A stretch of 64,000 bases of DNA from Beroe forskalii (taxonomy: Eukaryota > Ctenophora > Nuda > Beroida > Beroidae). Under the pieces are notes generated by a model. It made no database searches. It worked only from the letters and a program-made list of their open reading frames with translations, and was not told where the DNA came from. The translations under genes and the position numbers were made by a program. Every line of letters starts with the position of its first letter. Within the stretch, counting starts at the first letter, position 1. Below are positions 45,268 to 56,529 of the stretch, one piece after another. The stretch lies in assembly GCA_011033025.1 (NCBI GenBank), contig WFMF01000087.1, forward strand, positions 372,001 through 436,000, read 5' to 3'.

Positions 45268-45640
45268 CACCCGGGTTCCTGTTACGAGAAAACTCGCGAG
45301 AAAACTCGCAAGAAAACTTACGAGAAATATTTTCGCCGCAGTTCCTGTACAAAAATTTTCGCGAGAAAAACCACCTTTTTTCCTCGCGAGAATACTCGCG
45401 AGAAATTTGAACACGTTTTTGCATTTTCCTCGCGAGAATTCTCGCAAGGAAAATACGAAAAAGGAATAATTGATTTTGGATGGAATGTTACATAATGGGA
45501 ATATCGAATTATGAGTGTCAATTACGTCCAAGCAAAACAAAAAACTCGTGTACAGGAACTATGTTGATGAAAGTCCTGATTTCTCGCAAGTTTTCTTGCG
45601 AGTTTTTTCGTGAGTTTTTCTCGTAACAGGAACCCGGGTG
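45268..45640. mobile_element. 373-bp MITE with CACCCGGGTTCCTGTTACGA ends
   Basis: Inverted ends of about 50 bases continue inward as CTCGCGAG-rich repeats. TCA flanks both sides (45265-45267, 45641-45643). It lies inside the Harbinger element, so it is younger. The ORFs in it come from the CTCGCGAGAA repeats and are not genes. Confidence 0.88.
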
Positions 45641-46709
45641 TCAGGAAGAATGACCGGTGTAAGTAATTGTGTCTGATTGGATACAATTACTTGCCGCTGG
45701 TTTGGTTGTTTGTGTTAGGTATATAGTTAGGGATTAAATTCTAATGAATTGAGGGTTCTATCATTAAACTGTAATATGAAACACCAAACTCTAATGAAGA
45801 AAGAACAACAACATTTGACTTGATTTCACAATTTCAAGTCTCCCCCAACACAAAACCTACCTTATATGGCAGTCGTTACCATATATGGAGCTCCTCCTTT
45901 ACTGAGCTGCTCCTTTACGACCTGCTCCTTAACATTTAAGGAGGATCTCCTCCTTTCAATTTGGGTAATCGCATATTTTGTCAAAGGAGGAGCTGCTCCT
46001 AAGATGCTCCTTAGCGTTTAAGGACGACCTCCTCCTTTACGGTTTAGGTCGACCTTTACGAATTGGGTAATACCGATTTTGCTAAAGGAGGACCTACAGG
46101 AGGTGCTCCTTAGAGCTCCTCCTTAAACTTCGACCCTCTTAGGTCGACCTAACACGAAAATTGTGTAATCCGGCCCTAAGTTATAATCTTTCAAAAAATC
46201 AACTGAATCATGGAAATTGTAGATACATGTGATTAGATAAAGCTTCAAAATATTCTAGAGTAGAATCTTACTAAATTCCGGCCCGGCCGCTTCAACACTT
46301 TAATATAAATTGTCCAATGTCCTGCACCTACAACAAATTAATTTCGAATCTAAATTTGGAATTGAAAATTTCGGCGGAATTTTTATCTTCTCAAAGATGT
46401 AGATTACGAGGGATATTTATACATTTATATGAGAACTATAATTAAAATGGTAGGGCGAAAATATAGGGATTATTTTTGAAACCCGGATATCAGAAAATTT
46501 CGTACCCAAAATTTCCAAATTTCACGATACAAATATCCCTCACAAGGCACGAGCATTCTATTCGCAATCAGCGAGTGCCAAACATACAATAAGACGGGAA
46601 TACTTTCCTTAAATCACATAAAATAGGGAGCACTGATGTATGTACTTACCAAATCATACCAAACCCTTAATTTTAAGTAGTGGCTTACTTTTCATAATAT
46701 CAAAACCTC

Positions 46710-49700
46710 TCAGCACTCCGAAAAGTAAGCTTTGTTGAACAAATGTAAGCTCAGCTTCCGAATGTCTTCCACCACACTGATGTAATGTATGCTCTTTTGA
46801 AGAACGACCGCGAAAAGTACTCTGCTCTTACTTTTCCTGGCGGAAATCCAGATATCCGAGCCGGTCTTCACCACTATGTCAGCATCCCCTGAAACAAGAA
46901 GATGTAAGGGAAAAAAGGACAAAATGCCGATCAGAACTTGTGAAATGCCGATCAGGACTTGTGAAATCTTAGAATCTCCAAAGGAAATTCATCAAATTAT
47001 CTCGGTATATCCTCTAAATCATTGGACCAATACGATGACATGATCTAAGTAAACTCCCGCTTATCCCTGATATCAGCAGCAATGTCGCACATTATGCGGG
47101 TGAAGGTTGCAGAAACAGAGGGTTGACAGTGGAGGGTGGAGATGTAGGCCAGGTTATCGTAGTTATAAAGGAGGTATCTGATGTTGTCATTCACTGGGGT
47201 GTACTGGGCTACTGAGGAGCTGCTCGCTTTAGGGGCTACCTGCCGGGGATATTACATTATTACTGCAAAGGGATATTATTAGGGGCCACCAGCAGGAGAT
47301 TTTACATTATTGTACCACTCCCGTGCAGATTACTACCGTGCAGATTACTACCTTGCAATTATATTATTAGAGTATAAATGGTGGTGGTACAACACGCTAA
47401 TCTAATGCCACAGAAGTGATACCTGTTTTGACACGATGTGATCCAGTGTCGGAATGTTGGCAGTGAGGCAGGAGTTGAGGGTTTTGTAGAATGTCTTGGT
47501 GCACGACTTTGTGGCGTCTATCATCAGGCATATAGTCGTGTCTTGGTTGTTGTACACCAGCAAAAACACCTAGATAGTTGATTAAGTTCCGTGTGGGATT
47601 CCCGAGCGGAATTCCGATTTCGGCATCCAAAATCCCATGGGGGTTAGTTGCTACATCATGCTTAGAATTATGAATTCTGTTACGAATTTTGAAATTGATG
47701 AGAATATTTCATGGCCAACGATGAATTTCAGCATTTTCTGACAATTGCCTGATAAGTCGCCTTGACAAGAGTGCCTACTGCTCTCGTACTCATTACTCAT
47801 ACCTGAGTTAACTGGTTATCTTTGCTATCTGTGGTTAAGTGCAGTCGGCTTGCTTTGATGTTGTCATCAAAGTTGTCTGGACCATTCAAATACCTAGAGA
47901 TGCAGTTACCACTAATATAGAAATGAAGAAATTCTGAGTGATTTCCAACCTCCCTCCAAATCAATTCGAGAACTTTTGAAATTGTATAGCCAATTATAGC
48001 CATAGACAAAATTCTGCCATATCCATGGTCCTATAAGTCCCCAAACGTACCTGCCCAGGGTCTGCAAAGACTTGCTGATGACTTCCATGCCTGAGGTTTC
48101 CAAGTGAGCCGGGAAGAGAATGTTGATGAGATAGTAGTACAGGACCTGGTCAAGCACTCAAGTAATGGAGAAATATTTGCAAATTTGGAAATAAATCAAA
48201 TTGCTATTGATTGAATCCAGCCCCTGGGACCTGGGCGCGTTGCAACTTTTACAGACAAAGAGAGAAAATTTTTATAAAATTTCTATTAATAGCACTGGTA
48301 TCTTAATCTACAAACCACATTACAGAAGTGCCGTGATTTGATCCGTTCATATCTCTGTGTTATGAATGGTAAACTCAGTACCTGCGTATCGTGCTTGTTG
48401 AGGCCCGAATAGATGAGTTTCTCCTTGAAGAGCAGCACTGTGTAGAGGACCGGTGAGAACTGGTCTCGCAGAGAGTTCAGGAACCTCTGACAGCAGAGAT
48501 AGGTGTTGGGGTCTGAAGTGATATAGGTTTCAGTCATTCCGTCTTCAATAAAAACCAAATGTTATGGTCCAGAATTAGATACAGTGAAGTGATGTCATGT
48601 CATTCACAAGCGTTATGGGGAGGTTGTTTCCTACCTATTGGGAGGTACTGCACGCCACAAACATGGTCCAGAATGCCGTTCTCTCCTATCTTGAGCGTGG
48701 TCCTGTACGGACCAAAGAACTTCTTCAACTTCGACTGAGGGAACGACCAAAGTCATCATGTAATCATGTGATTATGTAATTTCACGTGCGAAGATAAGAG
48801 AGAAAAGGGTATATCGCTGCTTTAGAGAGTTGGTATTTGCACGAACAATCATGATTAATGTTTCCGTTACGTTAGTGAAAGCTGTGGAGTTGGTATTTAC
48901 TAAAAGGTTTTTCAAAATTTAAAGTCCAGGAGAATCAAAGTTGATTTAATGCGAATTGGGCAGTACAGATCAGCTCTAAGACAGACGACGTTATCCCGCA
49001 ACAAATCCACTTACCCTGAAGGTTGCTATATCCTCCACTTTGCTCATGAGCACTGAGAACGGACCGTAGAAGAGTTTGAAGAGGTTGTAACTGGTGATGA
49101 GCGTAGCTCGCAGAGTCAGGTTAGACACAAACTTACAGCCCTTCTCTGGTAACCGAACCGTTAGGACCATCCAGAAGTCGGGCTCTGGTCCGTAGTAAAC
49201 CTGGGTAAGTGGGTTAAAACATGGTTCACTTTACCCCCACTTAAACCAATATGTCACACTACGTGTCCATGACACCAGTGTGGTGAACATGAGTTACTGA
49301 CTCTAGACTACGTACACTAGATACTAAATGGGGGGGGGGGGGCTTAATTACATCAAACACGTCGTTTTTATGACACCAACACTTCTTTACTTGGAACCGT
49401 TACATTGATATCATCTGAAATTAAACCTGTCTTGTATGTTTCGTCTCCAAAGCTTCGCAAGTGTTGTTTGAGAACCGTTGGGTAAAGTTGATCATACCCT
49501 CGCATAGGCCAACTTGCCTGACCATCGCATCTTCTGACGTCTGGTAAAACATGAACAGTTAAACAATGCTAAGCTTTATTATGAATCAGCGTATCTCAAA
49601 GTTAATCCAATTATATCTAAGTTAATCCAAGTTTATCTAAAAGTTATTTCAACACGGCTTAATTACGATGACACACAAGCAAATAAAAAGCTGGTGAGTT

Positions 49701-49998
49701 CGGGAGTTCCCTTCAGCGCGACAACACATCATGTGGGATCATTCACATATTACGTATTCACCTAGGGGGAGGGGGTCGAATGATTACGTTGTATTGTAAC
49801 AAATATAACTACTGTAAAGTTGATGACGAGGGGGCTAAATTGGCCAAAAGTTGGTTGCGTGACATGAGAACGATCCGTATTCACCTCATCTCTGGCAAAG
49901 TAAAAGAGTATTTTCTCCTGCTCCTGCCCCTCCTTCGTACAGAGAGTAGGGTTGAAGAGGATCAGGTTATGTAGCAAGGGGTCCGAACTCTTCTCCAT
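46710..49998 (-). CDS. CCZ1: CCZ1, subunit of the Mon1-Ccz1 Rab7 exchange factor, ten exons
   Basis: With MON1 it activates Rab7 on maturing endosomes and lysosomes. Exons: 49998-49885, 49540-49427, 49200-49015, 48734-48635, 48512-48382, 48145-48051, 47893-47803, 47569-47423, 47239-47068 and 46888-46710; 1329 bases, 442 residues (human about 480). Family landmarks: LFNPTLCTKEGQEQEKILFY, QVGLCEGMINFTQRF, PEPDFWMVLTVR, VLLFKEKLIYSGL, INILFPAHLE and, at the end, DIVVKTGSDIWISARKSKSR. The first eight introns are GT-AG. At intron 9 the only GT donor (47054) is out of phase; the frame is kept if the intron starts GGGATAAG, the same bases that begin exon 10 (GGGAT). A missed micro-exon is an alternative. 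The gene follows DAP3 by about 510 bases on the same strand. Confidence 0.92.
49735..49876. mobile_element. Possible small relative of the 30.4-kb inverted-repeat element
   Basis: GGGATCATTCACATATTACG at the left and GAGAACGATCC at the right resemble the ends of the 30432-31632 element. It lies in CCZ1 intron 1, right beside the exon 1 donor. The match on the right is short, so the call is weak. Confidence 0.4.
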
Positions 49999-50510
49999 AA
50001 TGAGCGCTCTGCTGCCTCATTAAACCTGATATATGCTAAAACCTGTTTAATTGTGGTGAGAATTTGTAGTAAAACGGGAAGTATTGATCAGATAGAGAAA
50101 TCCAAAACCAGAAGGTCATATACAGATATAAATAATGCAACACACATTAGATAAACTAACTGCGAAACAGGTTCTAAATAAGAACCTGTTTTGCGAAATC
50201 GGAAATCGATCGATCGTTTAATTCTACAAAATTAAGAAAAGTAGACACGTGCGCGCCAAAACTCCTGCAAGTTTCGGACTGCGGCGTACGTACATACTGA
50301 AAAGAAGACCCTTTTTGATATCAACTTCCTAGGTCCTAGGCGGTAAAATGAAATTATCAATGAGGGAAGATACGAAGAATTGAACGAGCATAGGACTAAT
50401 AACTTAAATAATACTAAATACAGAGTATATCAGTGTACAATCCACTAAATTAGTTTAAAGGGTTACGGTCGAAAAGTTTAAACTTTTATTAACAAACCAT
50501 ATCATTCCCC

Positions 50511-51752
50511 TCATAAGAAATGAACATATTTATAGGTATCAGGGTAACTTCTGCCCACCAAATGAGTCAATTCAGTAACTTCAAAAGCCGTTAAATCTCT
50601 GTTAATAAAACCGAAGTGCCTGAGAACGTTAAGGAACTGTAGGTATTCCGTTTCACTAGGAGTGTTGGGTATCACAACACGATGATATTTCTGGCCCCCC
50701 AAGTCGTCAATTACTTGCTCTGAAATGTCTCTTGCAGGGTCAATAGTGAGGAACACGTGTCCCTGTTCTTGGAGCGTTATCAACTCTCGTAAACTCCGCA
50801 GCAGAGTGATTTGGTCGGGAAGCAGTTTCGGTTGATTCCACCATTCTTCAGCCACACCCAGATTCTCCCTCAAACCCTCGAACTTACTAGAATGGATTTC
50901 CGAGAGCAAGTTAGCGTTATCAACGATGATACGTGTCGGGATGTCTCGTTCTAGGATGTTGTTGAAGAGCACTCTGATAACGTGGTGAGCTATGGGAGGG
51001 TTAGTCATGCCAGTCCTGACTACGTTTAGTAGGGAGTCGCCCTTGAAGGAGAAGAGTTGAGAGGTCCATCTCTCGTCGTCAATAAGGGGTGTATTGGCGA
51101 GTACGTGATTATCCACGTTGTCAGGCAAAGTGTTCACCAGCATCAAATAGCGGAGGAATTCCACGTTGAAGTCGAGGAAGTCCAGAGCTCCGGATTCCAG
51201 GTGCACAAAGTTTGTGATATCGGTATCTTGGAACCACTTTGAGAGGTGAAGGGCAGGGATTATGAGACCACCGAATTGACTCGTAAATGCATCAAGTAGC
51301 AACGAATAGCAAGTCAGGGTCTTGCCACACTGACGGTTTCCCGTGAAAATAAAGCGTTTTTCTTCCTCCATTTTGGACAAAACATGCCGAACATGTTTTC
51401 GGAATTGCAGAAAGCCGGTATTGGTAACACCTAGCATCCTGTAGTAATTCCGGTCTGCCACCGGATCTTCCATGGCTTTGAAGAAATCACTGGTGCTCTC
51501 AATCAGCTTCACAGCACCCTCAGTGCTATCACTTGAAAAAGATGCGCTTTTCTCCAGTGCCAGACTCTTTGGACTCACCACCTTTTCACTCGAGTGCTGA
51601 ATAGCGATGTTAACAGTGGGACTGTTCGGTAGAGCTCGGTTATTGAACTTGGTCCTCAGAGGTTTGGGTGGCGGGGACTCCACGTAACGGAATGAAGAAG
51701 AGGCATTCCGGGAACTGATGTAGAGTAGTCGGGAGAGAAGCGAGGAGTTCAT
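50511..51752 (-). CDS. DAP3: DAP3 / mS29, GTP-binding protein of the small mitochondrial ribosomal subunit
   Basis: A 413-residue ORF in one exon, close to the family length of about 400. It starts with an arginine/serine presequence (MNSSLLSRLLYISSRNASS). The P-loop GNRQCGKT lies at 138-145, preceded by RKHVRHVLSKMEEEKRFIFT. RIIVDNANLL, late in the middle, is the likely Walker B region, and a conserved C-terminal part ends with RSYPDTYKYVHFL. The protein binds guanine nucleotide and sits in the head of the mitoribosomal small subunit; a role in cell death is reported in animals. It lies about 630 bases after FERRY3 on the same strand. Confidence 0.92.
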   Translation of the reverse strand: MNSSLLSRLLYISSRNASSSFRYVESPPPKPLRTKFNNRALPNSPTVNIAIQHSSEKVVSPKSLALEKSASFSSDSTEGAVKLIESTSDFFKAMEDPVADRNYYRMLGVTNTGFLQFRKHVRHVLSKMEEEKRFIFTGNRQCGKTLTCYSLLLDAFTSQFGGLIIPALHLSKWFQDTDITNFVHLESGALDFLDFNVEFLRYLMLVNTLPDNVDNHVLANTPLIDDERWTSQLFSFKGDSLLNVVRTGMTNPPIAHHVIRVLFNNILERDIPTRIIVDNANLLSEIHSSKFEGLRENLGVAEEWWNQPKLLPDQITLLRSLRELITLQEQGHVFLTIDPARDISEQVIDDLGGQKYHRVVIPNTPSETEYLQFLNVLRHFGFINRDLTAFEVTELTHLVGRSYPDTYKYVHFL

Positions 51753-52380
51753 GGTCTAGTTCCCTGGGAGGAGTAAAAGGAATTAGTTAACAAGATACTC
51801 AGAGAATCCAGGGCATGTTCTAATTGGGGTTTTTAAGAAAGATTATCTGGTGTTCATATATTGGAATTCAGTGTTTTGGAAATTCAATAAAATGAGCCGC
51901 AGATAATAATACAGTCATTCCAGAAACTGGTGAAATGAAACAAATTAAACAAAAAGAAGAGAAAAACAATCCTAATAAGACGTCAGTATTCTTGATTTGT
52001 TATTGAAATTATACATGAAATATAAGTATCGAATTAATGATTACGTCACATGGCGATTTATATCAATGTATTAATTGATTAAAAATGATTTTATGATTGA
52101 TGATTCTATCAACATCAATGATGGTTAATGATACACTGACTATAATTTACCTAGAAAATTAGCTGATCAAAACTAATTTAGATTAGCTGATACATTATAA
52201 TATGAGATCCATAGCATTTCAAATACACAAAACACAACTTACACATTGTTATCTTTCTGGGATCCAACAAAAACATCAGTCAGCTTAGATTCTTAGATCT
52301 ATATGAACCCAGAATTTTACGAAACAAACTAACAAAGTCAGCCATAAATCAGCAATTCAAATGCTTTTATCAATAATCAT
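51753..52380. other. Spacer between FERRY3 and DAP3
   Basis: AT-rich sequence that would hold the FERRY3 3' end and the DAP3 promoter. No ORF or repeat stands out. Confidence 0.5.
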
Positions 52381-54027
52381 TCAGCCAGAGTTCTTTTGGG
52401 ATGAAATAACAACCTTAGCTAAATCGTGTACAGTAAGAGTTTGTTTTCTAGACCCAATATCTAAAACGACAGGGCACGGAATTCTGAAAATGGACGGCAA
52501 AAGGGAACTGACGCCTTGGAAAGTTTTCTGAGAAGTCGTTTCTGGGAGGATGAAATGGAAGGTTTTGCTCGTTGCCAAACCACTGGAACCGATCTCCACC
52601 ATGAACCCTTTGACACATTTGAAGACGATCTCTGCACGTCTCATGCACCAAGCGTGGTCCATGTTTGATTCTAAAACATGCGTCAGGAACAGGGGGATGG
52701 TCAAATTATTGACACAATTCTCAAATGCAATCTTCAAAGCAGATTTCAGTCCAACCAGCAGAGGATCACGAGAGTTTATTTCTCCCTGCGTTTCTGGTGT
52801 TGTGCTAACAAGATGGAACACTGTGTGGACTTGCTTCAGATTCGAGTGTCGTGTGACATAGCAAGTTCCCGTTGGAAGGATCAGATCACCTGATGTCTTA
52901 TCTTCTTTGATAACGGAGTCTGGCACTGTGTCGTCAATCAAGCAATTTGTTGGGAGTCTACGCCTGCTAATGTCAGGATTCATCAGTTTGTGATGGATTG
53001 TGGTAAGTTGCTGGTCAAATGGAGGGAAGTGGAACTCGGGAGAAACTTCGCAAATCTTAGAAAGCTTGTGAGTATTGCCGCTGTAAAGATTTAACTTGTT
53101 ATCTACCAGGAGAATTATTCCAGATAATGAGTTGGTGTAGAGGGAGAGGGCCGTCTGAAGGCGTTCAGGTGCCTGAGGGTGTCCTGAACAGAGGTTCCAC
53201 ACTGAGTCCACGAACAGTCTCATGCAGTGAGTTATCTTAAGTTGTGACCCAATACAGATTGTGAAACTCTCCTCGAGTTTGGGATAGGAGTTAGGTTCTG
53301 GAGTATAGCTGCTGGTATTAGGCACTGTTGAACAGTATTCCTTTCCTCCTAAACTGTCCTCATAGGTCTGCATAACCCAGCTATAGAACTCTTTCCTTTG
53401 CTTCTCCAACAAATGAGAAATCTCACTGGCCCACTTAACTTCACAGTTTTGCCTTTGTTCAATCTGACTGGCAGCTAAGTCATTGACAGCAGTGGTATCA
53501 ACATGAACACCATTATTAACATAACCCTCCATGGCCATGACATGGTGTTCCTGGATTTTCTTAACCTCCTCATTTCTACTTTTAACAAGGTCTCTAAGGG
53601 CAAGTGCGGCTCTGTTTTCCTCAGCTCGCATGGCAGGCAAGACTGGGGAATGATAGAGTTTGTGACAAATTTGTCCAAATTCCTCCTCTAGTTTGAATTG
53701 GTCAGTTGAAACCGGTGTCGAGACTCTCGAATTGTCTTCCCAAACACCAGCCAGTTCATCCAAGGCATCATCAAGGTTTATCAACGATTCATCGCCCATA
53801 TCTTCTAATATTCTATCTTCTTCAACAGCTAAGAATTCTAAAAACTGTTTTCTAAATTCATCTTCAGCAAAGCAGGGAATTCTTTTCTTGTTGATGTACA
53901 CTTCTGCATGATCTGTTGGCAATCCTTGGAGGGGCAACGTCAATGGAATTGCTACATTGATGGTTTTTCCTTTAGGAACAGTGTAAGTGAAGGCAAATTC
54001 AATGCTCTTCTCTGGATTGGGACTCAT
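52381..54027 (-). CDS. FERRY3: FERRY3 (C12orf4), FERRY Rab5-effector complex subunit
   Basis: A 548-residue ORF in a single exon, matching the length of the C12orf4 family (about 550, DUF2362). Recognisable blocks: an N-terminal beta-rich start (FAFTYTVPKGKTINVAIPL), a coiled coil (LEKQRKEFYSWVMQTYED), KLEESFTICIGSQLKITH, RLQTALSLYTNSLSGIILLV, GTCYVTRHSNLKQVHTVFHL, and near the end CMRRAEIVFKCVKGFMVEIG. In humans the five-subunit FERRY complex binds active Rab5 on early endosomes and carries mRNAs, notably those for mitochondrial proteins. The human gene has introns, so a single exon here is unusual. The start is the first ATG in a frame that fits the family. Confidence 0.9.
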   Translation of the reverse strand: MSPNPEKSIEFAFTYTVPKGKTINVAIPLTLPLQGLPTDHAEVYINKKRIPCFAEDEFRKQFLEFLAVEEDRILEDMGDESLINLDDALDELAGVWEDNSRVSTPVSTDQFKLEEEFGQICHKLYHSPVLPAMRAEENRAALALRDLVKSRNEEVKKIQEHHVMAMEGYVNNGVHVDTTAVNDLAASQIEQRQNCEVKWASEISHLLEKQRKEFYSWVMQTYEDSLGGKEYCSTVPNTSSYTPEPNSYPKLEESFTICIGSQLKITHCMRLFVDSVWNLCSGHPQAPERLQTALSLYTNSLSGIILLVDNKLNLYSGNTHKLSKICEVSPEFHFPPFDQQLTTIHHKLMNPDISRRRLPTNCLIDDTVPDSVIKEDKTSGDLILPTGTCYVTRHSNLKQVHTVFHLVSTTPETQGEINSRDPLLVGLKSALKIAFENCVNNLTIPLFLTHVLESNMDHAWCMRRAEIVFKCVKGFMVEIGSSGLATSKTFHFILPETTSQKTFQGVSSLLPSIFRIPCPVVLDIGSRKQTLTVHDLAKVVISSQKNSG

Positions 54028-55811
54028 TTCATGACCCCTCAGATATACGTATTATTGATACATGAGATATTTTTTAATTGCTTGTAACAATAACGGGGGG
54101 AAGGTCACTGTCCAATTGTCCCTGTCTCAATTCACTTTTTTGACTTTGGGACTGGTTTTGTGGAACATTTGCGACAAATAAAGTCTTAGTCTTAGTAAAA
54201 CGGCCACAGTCGGTTTAATCAACCAGGCCGGTGGCAGCCATGCTGAGCATGGAGACTATCCCTAGTACACTAGGCGAAGGGTGTGAACTCCTGGGTGGTT
54301 TTTCAGGCCACCCGACTGCCGGAGATATCCTGGGCTGAGAGTAGCCTACCCGTCCAGGACCTCACTGGACCAGCAAGCCACCAACGCCCCTGGCTTCAAA
54401 CAGACTGCGAAACAAGTCAGTGCTTGCCTGCAGATTAAGTCGGAGATCAGCCGGAGGTGGCTATGTACCACCTCCCTTCATCTGACTGAGCCACAGGGAG
54501 GTCTGACCCAACCAGACTGTGTAAATAATATTCCCATTGATTGGAGTTATGCTGGGATCAATGGGCAAAGCCCAGCTATGGGGTACTACCTGGAAAAGAA
54601 GAGGGGGAACTGATTGTTAGTTTTGTGTTATTTTTGGTGATTTTTTTGGTGTTGTATAATTGTTCATTAATCTTGGCAATGTTGCTAAATCTGATTTATT
54701 GGGATGGAACATCCTTTCGAAATTGGCTGCAGTTTGTACTGTAGTATTTATTTCTATGGGTCTAGATGTACAGAAATTTGTTGCCTGACGGAAGTGGTGA
54801 GGTAATGGGACTTAGCTGATTTGAAGTACAGAGTACCCAGCAGGTGAGGGTGATGAAAGTGGGAGAGATAAAGAAATAAAATGTTGTTTACTAATTGGAT
54901 ATAATATGGGAGAATTGGACAGTGGGCTTAGTTTTAAAGCAGTAAGAGGGTTGATAATGCAGGGGTCGCCAATGTAACTGCTGCTTCCAGAATGAGACAA
55001 AAATTATTCTATCATGGTGCTGAGGAACCTTGGAGGGATCTGAACTTTGGGGGATCTGGAGAAAATCTTATCAGGAGTTCTTGAGTGGCCTTTGAGAGTT
55101 TGAGGGAGGAAGCCATATTGTTTTTTTTGTAGTACAAAGTGAGAACTGACTACCGGGCTGTGCCCATGTTGTTACAGTATATAATATGTATTTATGGGTT
55201 GATCATTCCCTTTGAGGACAGTCTTCAAGTTAGTGTACCTGAATTATAGTCAATTAAGTAAAAAGATAAAAAAATAGTATAGATATAGAAAGAGGGGGCT
55301 AGGGTGGTTATAATGTAAAATCAAAAGTTAATATACCGTGAGGGGCTGGATAGTGAAGTTATGATACTTAGCTGGTGGGTGGTACTAGAGAGTACCCAGC
55401 AGGTGGAAGGTGTGGATGATACCAACTGCATGGGGAAGTGCAGTTGGCACACTCGGGAGGGGGAGGTGCATGAAGCCCCAACTGGAAAGAACCAGGTCCC
55501 TGCCCCATGCGACAAATAAAAACATGAATATAAAATCAAATATAAAAAAGAACGTGGCAATTTCAAAGCAGCAATTGCTGCTGTGTCATTACATTAGAAT
55601 TTTTGATTAATGTCCCATTTTCTCTGTTCCATTTGTCCCTGTCCCAGTTAATTTTTACATGAGTTTGGGACAGTCAGGGCAGAGGCAGGACCAATAAATT
55701 AAAGTAAAAGAATATAATTTGGGATTTTTAGAAAAATTTCATAGTAAACTTTCTCGTGAAGTGAGCCTGAGAAAGAGCAACTGTGCAAGAGTAAGAACAG
55801 CAATGCTATTA
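54028..55811. other. Intergenic DNA with dispersed repeat fragments
   Basis: No supported gene. Two related fragments end similarly: 54105-54195 (TGTCCCTGTCTCAATTCAC, GACTTTGGGACTGG, AATAAAGTCTTAGTCTTAG) and 55610-55690 (TGTCCCTGTCCCAGTTAAT, GTTTGGGACAGTC, CAATAAATTAAAGT), as expected of retroposon tails. Further related pairs (GAGTACCCAGCAGGTG at 54830 and 55390) suggest two degenerate copies of one longer element. Confidence 0.5.
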
Positions 55812-56212
55812 GGGGCCATCCATAAAGGACGTCCGCAAAATTTCGGATATATTACTATTTTAGACCCCTCCCTCCCCCTTGTCCACAAACGTCCGCAACC
55901 TGAAATACCCCCCCCCCCCTACGGACATCCGCATTTTCATTCAAAATCTTTTGTGTCATCATTGTTATGCCCGTTTTCTTAAATGTGATGACAAAATAAA
56001 CTTTATTATTTGACTCAGGTGAAAATCTTAGTCAAAACTCCAAAAAAAATCGACTATTTTCTCGTGAAATACTAGTCAAATCGATCAAAATTTTTATAAA
56101 TGCGGACGTCCCCATTTGGCCAAACACCCCCCTCCCCCTACGTCTGCAAACATCCGCATTGGTCAGACTCCCCCCTCCCCCCTCTTTGTGGACATCCTTT
56201 ATGGATGGCCCC
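55812..56212. mobile_element. MITE with GGGGCCATCCATAAAGGACG ends and TTA duplication
   Basis: Second member of the family at 28005-28313. The inverted ends are flanked by TTA at 55809-55811 and 56213-56215, as for Harbinger-type MITEs. The middle shares GGACGTCCGCATTTATAAA-like blocks and the CAAAATCTTTTGT core with the other copy. Confidence 0.88.
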
Positions 56213-56529
56213 TTAATTAATTTGGGCACAATTGTTCACCGGTAGATCACGAATATATCAAGTTTTTTTAATTGGACAATGCCTTCCTAACCTGCAGGGC
56301 CTTTTTTTGTGATGTCATGTGACCTGTCTGCTAGTACTTTGTGCCCACATTGCTTTCTGTGCACACAATTGTTATACTGCGCACATATGCAGATCTGTGG
56401 TCTGATGGCAGAGTAATTGCTTATGGTAGTCTAGGTCCATTGTGTCAACTTTTAAAGGTAACTAAGACTATAATACTGAAAACGTTCTGAAGAATTGCAT
56501 GAACTAATCGAGTTTGTTTCTTTGTTCAA

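Larger units (their letters stand above)
40048..46176. mobile_element. 6.1-kb PIF/Harbinger transposon, complete ends, decayed genes
   Basis: The ends GGGCCGGATTAC and GTAATCCGGCCC are inverted and are flanked by TAA at 40045-40047 and 46177-46179, the target duplication of this superfamily. The ~300 bases at each end are packed with short related motifs (GGTGCTCCTTAA, TATTACCCAAT). Inside, on the minus strand, are the two genes expected of Harbinger: a Myb/SANT-like DNA-binding protein and a DDE transposase. Both have frameshifts. Two later MITEs are inserted (41835-42281, 45268-45640). Confidence 0.93.

Noticed and set aside
45137-45540. ORFs rich in SREFSRE or ENSREN
   Set aside because: They translate the CTCGCGAGAA repeats of a MITE.
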